Below, piece by piece: positions 61,527-64,000 of a DNA stretch of 64,000 nt (position 1 is its first letter; each line of letters opens with the position of its first letter). A program made the translations under genes and the position numbers. This DNA comes from Iris pallida (taxonomy: Eukaryota > Streptophyta > Magnoliopsida > Asparagales > Iridaceae): positions 62,001 to 126,000 of the forward strand of contig JANAVB010023997.1 in NCBI GenBank assembly GCA_029216955.1, read 5' to 3'. The notes beneath the pieces were generated by a model, which had not been told where the DNA came from, did not search any database, and was given only the letters and a program-made list of their open reading frames with translations.

Positions 61527-63128
61527 CTATGTGGTCAAGAAGTGAGCCATGGGCTTACGGCTTAATGCGTCTGCCACAATATTAGCCTTGTCCGGATGAT
61601 AATGTAGCTCGATCTCGTAATCTTTCATCAACTCCAACCAACGTTGTTGTCGCATATTCAACTCTTTTTGTGCGAACACATACTTGAGGCTCTTATGATC
61701 AGTGTAGATATCTATCTTCTTGCCGTACAAGTAGTGTTTCCATAGCTTCAAAGCAAAGATAACCGCGGTGAGCTCTAGATCATGGGTTGGATAATTCTTC
61801 TTGTGCACCCTCAACTGTCTCGATGCATATGCTACTACATGACCATGCTGCATTAATACGCATCCTAATCCCTTCGCGGATGCATCACTGTATATCACAA
61901 ATCCTCTAGGGCCCGATGGTAGTGTCAAGATAGGTGTCGTGGTCAAGCGCTTCTTCAACTCATCAAAAGCGGTTTGACACTCGTCTGTCCATACAAACTC
62001 TTGGTCCTTGCAAGTTAATCGAGTCATAGGCCCCGCTATTCGAGAGAAATCTTCTACGAACCTTTGGTAACAACCCGCAAGTCCAAGAAAACTTCTTACC
62101 TCAGAAGCTAATGTGGGAGTGGGCCATGCCTTGACTGCTGTAATGTTATCAGGATCTACCGATATACCTTCTACAGTAATAATATACCCAAGAAATGATA
62201 CCTCATTGAGAAAGAAATCACACTTGCTAAGCTTCGCAAAAAGTCCCTCATTCCTCAATGTCCCCAAAATAATTAGTAGATGCTGCTCATGCTCCTCTTG
62301 ACTCTTGGAGTAAATCAAGATATCATCTATAAAGATGACTATAAATTTGTCCAAATACTGATGAAAGATCTTGTTCATTAAGTTCATGAAGACTGTAGGA
62401 GCATTAGTGAAACTGAAAGGCATAACCAAGAACTCTTAGTGTCCATACCTCGATCGAAATACCGTCTTTGAAATATCTTCCTTCCGAACCTTCAGTTGGT
62501 GATAGCCCGATCGTAAGTCGATCTTGGAGAATACCTTTGCTCCACACAATTGATCGAATAGATCGTCTATACGCGGCAAGGGGTACTTTTTCTTTACCAT
62601 CACTGCATTCAAGGCTATATAGTCGATACACATGCACACCGTCCCGTCTTTCTTTGGTACAAAAAGAACGGGTGCTCCCCATGCCGACGTGCTGGTACAA
62701 ATAAAGCCTTTCTCCAATAAGTCGTCTATCTGCGTCTTTATCTCTACAAACTCCTTCGGTACTAGTCGATATACTCGAGATGAAATAGGCTCGACTTCCA
62801 AAATAAGCTCAATGGAAAACTCGATGTCCCGATCGGGTGGCAGTCCCGACAAATCCTCGAAAAATACGTCTTCGAATTCAGAGATAAAAGGGTGCTGAGG
62901 GGTGTCCTGCATCATCATATGAGTCCCCAATATGGGTGCATCACAACTCTCTCCTTCTTTTTTGGTGAACTCGAACTTCGTCTCATTCAGTGGTCTAAAG
63001 ATGATACTGTCCATATGACAGTCTATCAGAGCAAAATGTTGGCTCAACCAGTCCATTTTGAGAACCACATTGAACGTAGGCATAGGAAATACAAGGAGTC
63101 GTGCTCTCATCTCTCTACCATATATCAC
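61527..63128 (-). pseudogene. pol: Gypsy F reverse transcriptase and RNase H
   Basis: 63128 to 62436 covers the protease end ([20 protein letters not shown]) and the RT fingers/palm ([55 protein letters not shown]). A single in-frame TAA at about 62433-62435, where Trp is expected, is followed in the same frame by VMPFSFTNAPTVFMNLM, intact FIDDILIYS (about 62330), the connection, RNase H ([45 protein letters not shown]) to about 61527. Apart from that stop the frame is open for some 1.6 kb, so this is the best-preserved part of gypsy F. Confidence 0.92.
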
Positions 63129-63195
63129 TACAGGATAAAGCCTATAAATACCACTAGCAGGTACAACTCCTCATCTAGTGAGGATTCTAATGTTC

Positions 63196-64000
63196 TTAGA
63201 TAAGGGTATGATGAAAATGCTGTCTAGTGGCAAAACTAGTGACTATGAATGAGTGAGTGGCTTCAGTGTCAAAAAAAGTAATGGCAGGAAATGAAGCAAC
63301 TAAAACTATACCAGTTATGACCTCTGCCTCTGTCTCTATATCCTCAATGACAAGTGAGAATGCCTGCCCATAATTCTGTCCCGGGCCCTGAGCTCTGGCC
63401 TTGTTGTACTGTACCCCTTGAGGAGGCAATGGTGGGCGAGGTGCTCCTATTGTAGGCCGTGGTGCTGGAAGTGCTGGGGCCGTAGGCCTCAAGTCCTGAT
63501 GTACGTGTACTAGTGCCTGCTGTTTGGGCCAATCTCTGGCCATGTGCTATCCTGATCCATATCTCATACATAATCCCAGGCGAAGTCGACAGTCATTCCT
63601 GATATGACCTAGCTTTCCATAAAAGTTGTAAGTGGGCTTCTGGTAGGGTGTAGTCATCTGCTAGTAATGTCCTGTGGGCCTCCTGATAGGTCCACCCTGG
63701 GTAGCTCTAGCCGGTACAACTGCTGATGTATGACGTCTTGCTGTTTGTTGTTGCTCCTTGTGAAGAATCTCCTGAGCATGAGCTTCCTCTAAGACAGCTG
63801 AGTGGGAGACTCGAGACTGTGTAGTCGTATAAGACTTGAGCTATGGTGTAAGCCCCTGATGGAATCTCTTCGCCTTCTCTAACTCTGTCGGGATCAGTCC
63901 CACACCAAATCTACTCAGGCGATTGAACTATGAGTCGTACTTTTCGACTGTCATATTTCTTTCCTTTAGATGAAGGAACTGGTCGTATAGACCGTCTTGA
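63196..64000 (-). pseudogene. gag: Gypsy F gag end and protease
   Basis: The gag part enters at 64000 (DGLYDQFLHLKERNMTVEKY, FNRLSRFGVGLIPTELEKAK) with three TAG codons. Zinc knuckles near 63640-63545 are decayed: both leading Cys of the first are Tyr or absent (YNFYGKLGHIRNDC), and the second has lost two Cys and gained a TAG. A Pro-rich linker and the protease (63543-63196) follow; its active site reads FFDTEATHSF where DSGATHSF is expected. A frame change separates it from RT at about 63190. Confidence 0.85.

Larger units (their letters stand above)
59897..64000 (-). mobile_element. Gypsy F internal region (partial, Tekay/Del-type)
   Basis: Minus-strand gypsy element running off the right edge: gag (64000 down), protease, RT, RNase H and integrase with a chromodomain-like tail, then polypurine tract and 3' LTR. 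Its 5' LTR lies outside the window. It is more decayed than gypsy A or B and forms a third, more distant Tekay-type family. Confidence 0.88.

Overview
The window is repeat DNA from a flowering-plant nuclear genome. Nearly every base I can assign belongs to a nested stack of transposable elements: a CACTA DNA transposon, Ty3/Gypsy chromoviruses of the Tekay/Del type, Sirevirus-like Ty1/Copia elements, and a scrap of a LINE. I found no host protein gene, rRNA or tRNA gene. The species cannot be named from the sequence.

Layout. 1-165 is the tail of a LINE reverse transcriptase. 272-2199 is part of a long LTR (family D); a second copy lies at 47037-50712. At 2200 a CACTA element begins with its CACTA terminus and a dense subterminal TTAGCGACGG array. 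It reads on the minus strand and ends at 47036, where it is truncated against the second family D LTR. Other elements have split its two genes (TNP2-like transposase; TNPA-like Transposase_24 protein). Gypsy A (4411-23692, minus, target duplication GGCGC) sits in an exon of the TNPA-like gene, and gypsy A itself contains Copia N1 (10781-18969, plus, GAAAA). Gypsy B (24675-35411, plus, ATATA) lies between the two CACTA genes. Copia C (36884-46440, minus, AAATT) sits in an intron of the TNP2-like gene. To the right are gypsy D (5' LTR plus a broken gag), a separate LTR-like block E1 (52081-54671), a 574-bp tandem duplication rich in (TA)n, and a decayed minus-strand gypsy F whose 3' LTR ends at 59896 and whose gag runs off the window.

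How the parts relate. Gypsy A and B are sister families: their LTRs are homologous and both carry an array of GCCGCAT repeats about 430 nt downstream of the putative TATA box. Copia N1 and Copia C are Sirevirus-like relatives. C still has gag, pol and an extra ORF after pol; N1 keeps only a shortened gag followed by about 3.9 kb of T-rich noncoding sequence, so it would need proteins supplied in trans. Coding regions are mostly decayed, and in-frame TAG codons are the commonest lesion.

Most interesting. (1) A roughly 130-nt sequence with three potential stem-loops occurs twice in Copia N1 and once in Copia C, with base changes that keep the stems. (2) A second copy of the Copia LTR promoter motif block lies inside Copia C just upstream of its extra ORF, suggesting an internal promoter. 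(3) Gypsy A, B and D share a CCCATGCAG/GT segment after the 5' LTR and a pyrimidine tract plus AG just before gag, the arrangement expected of a short leader intron.
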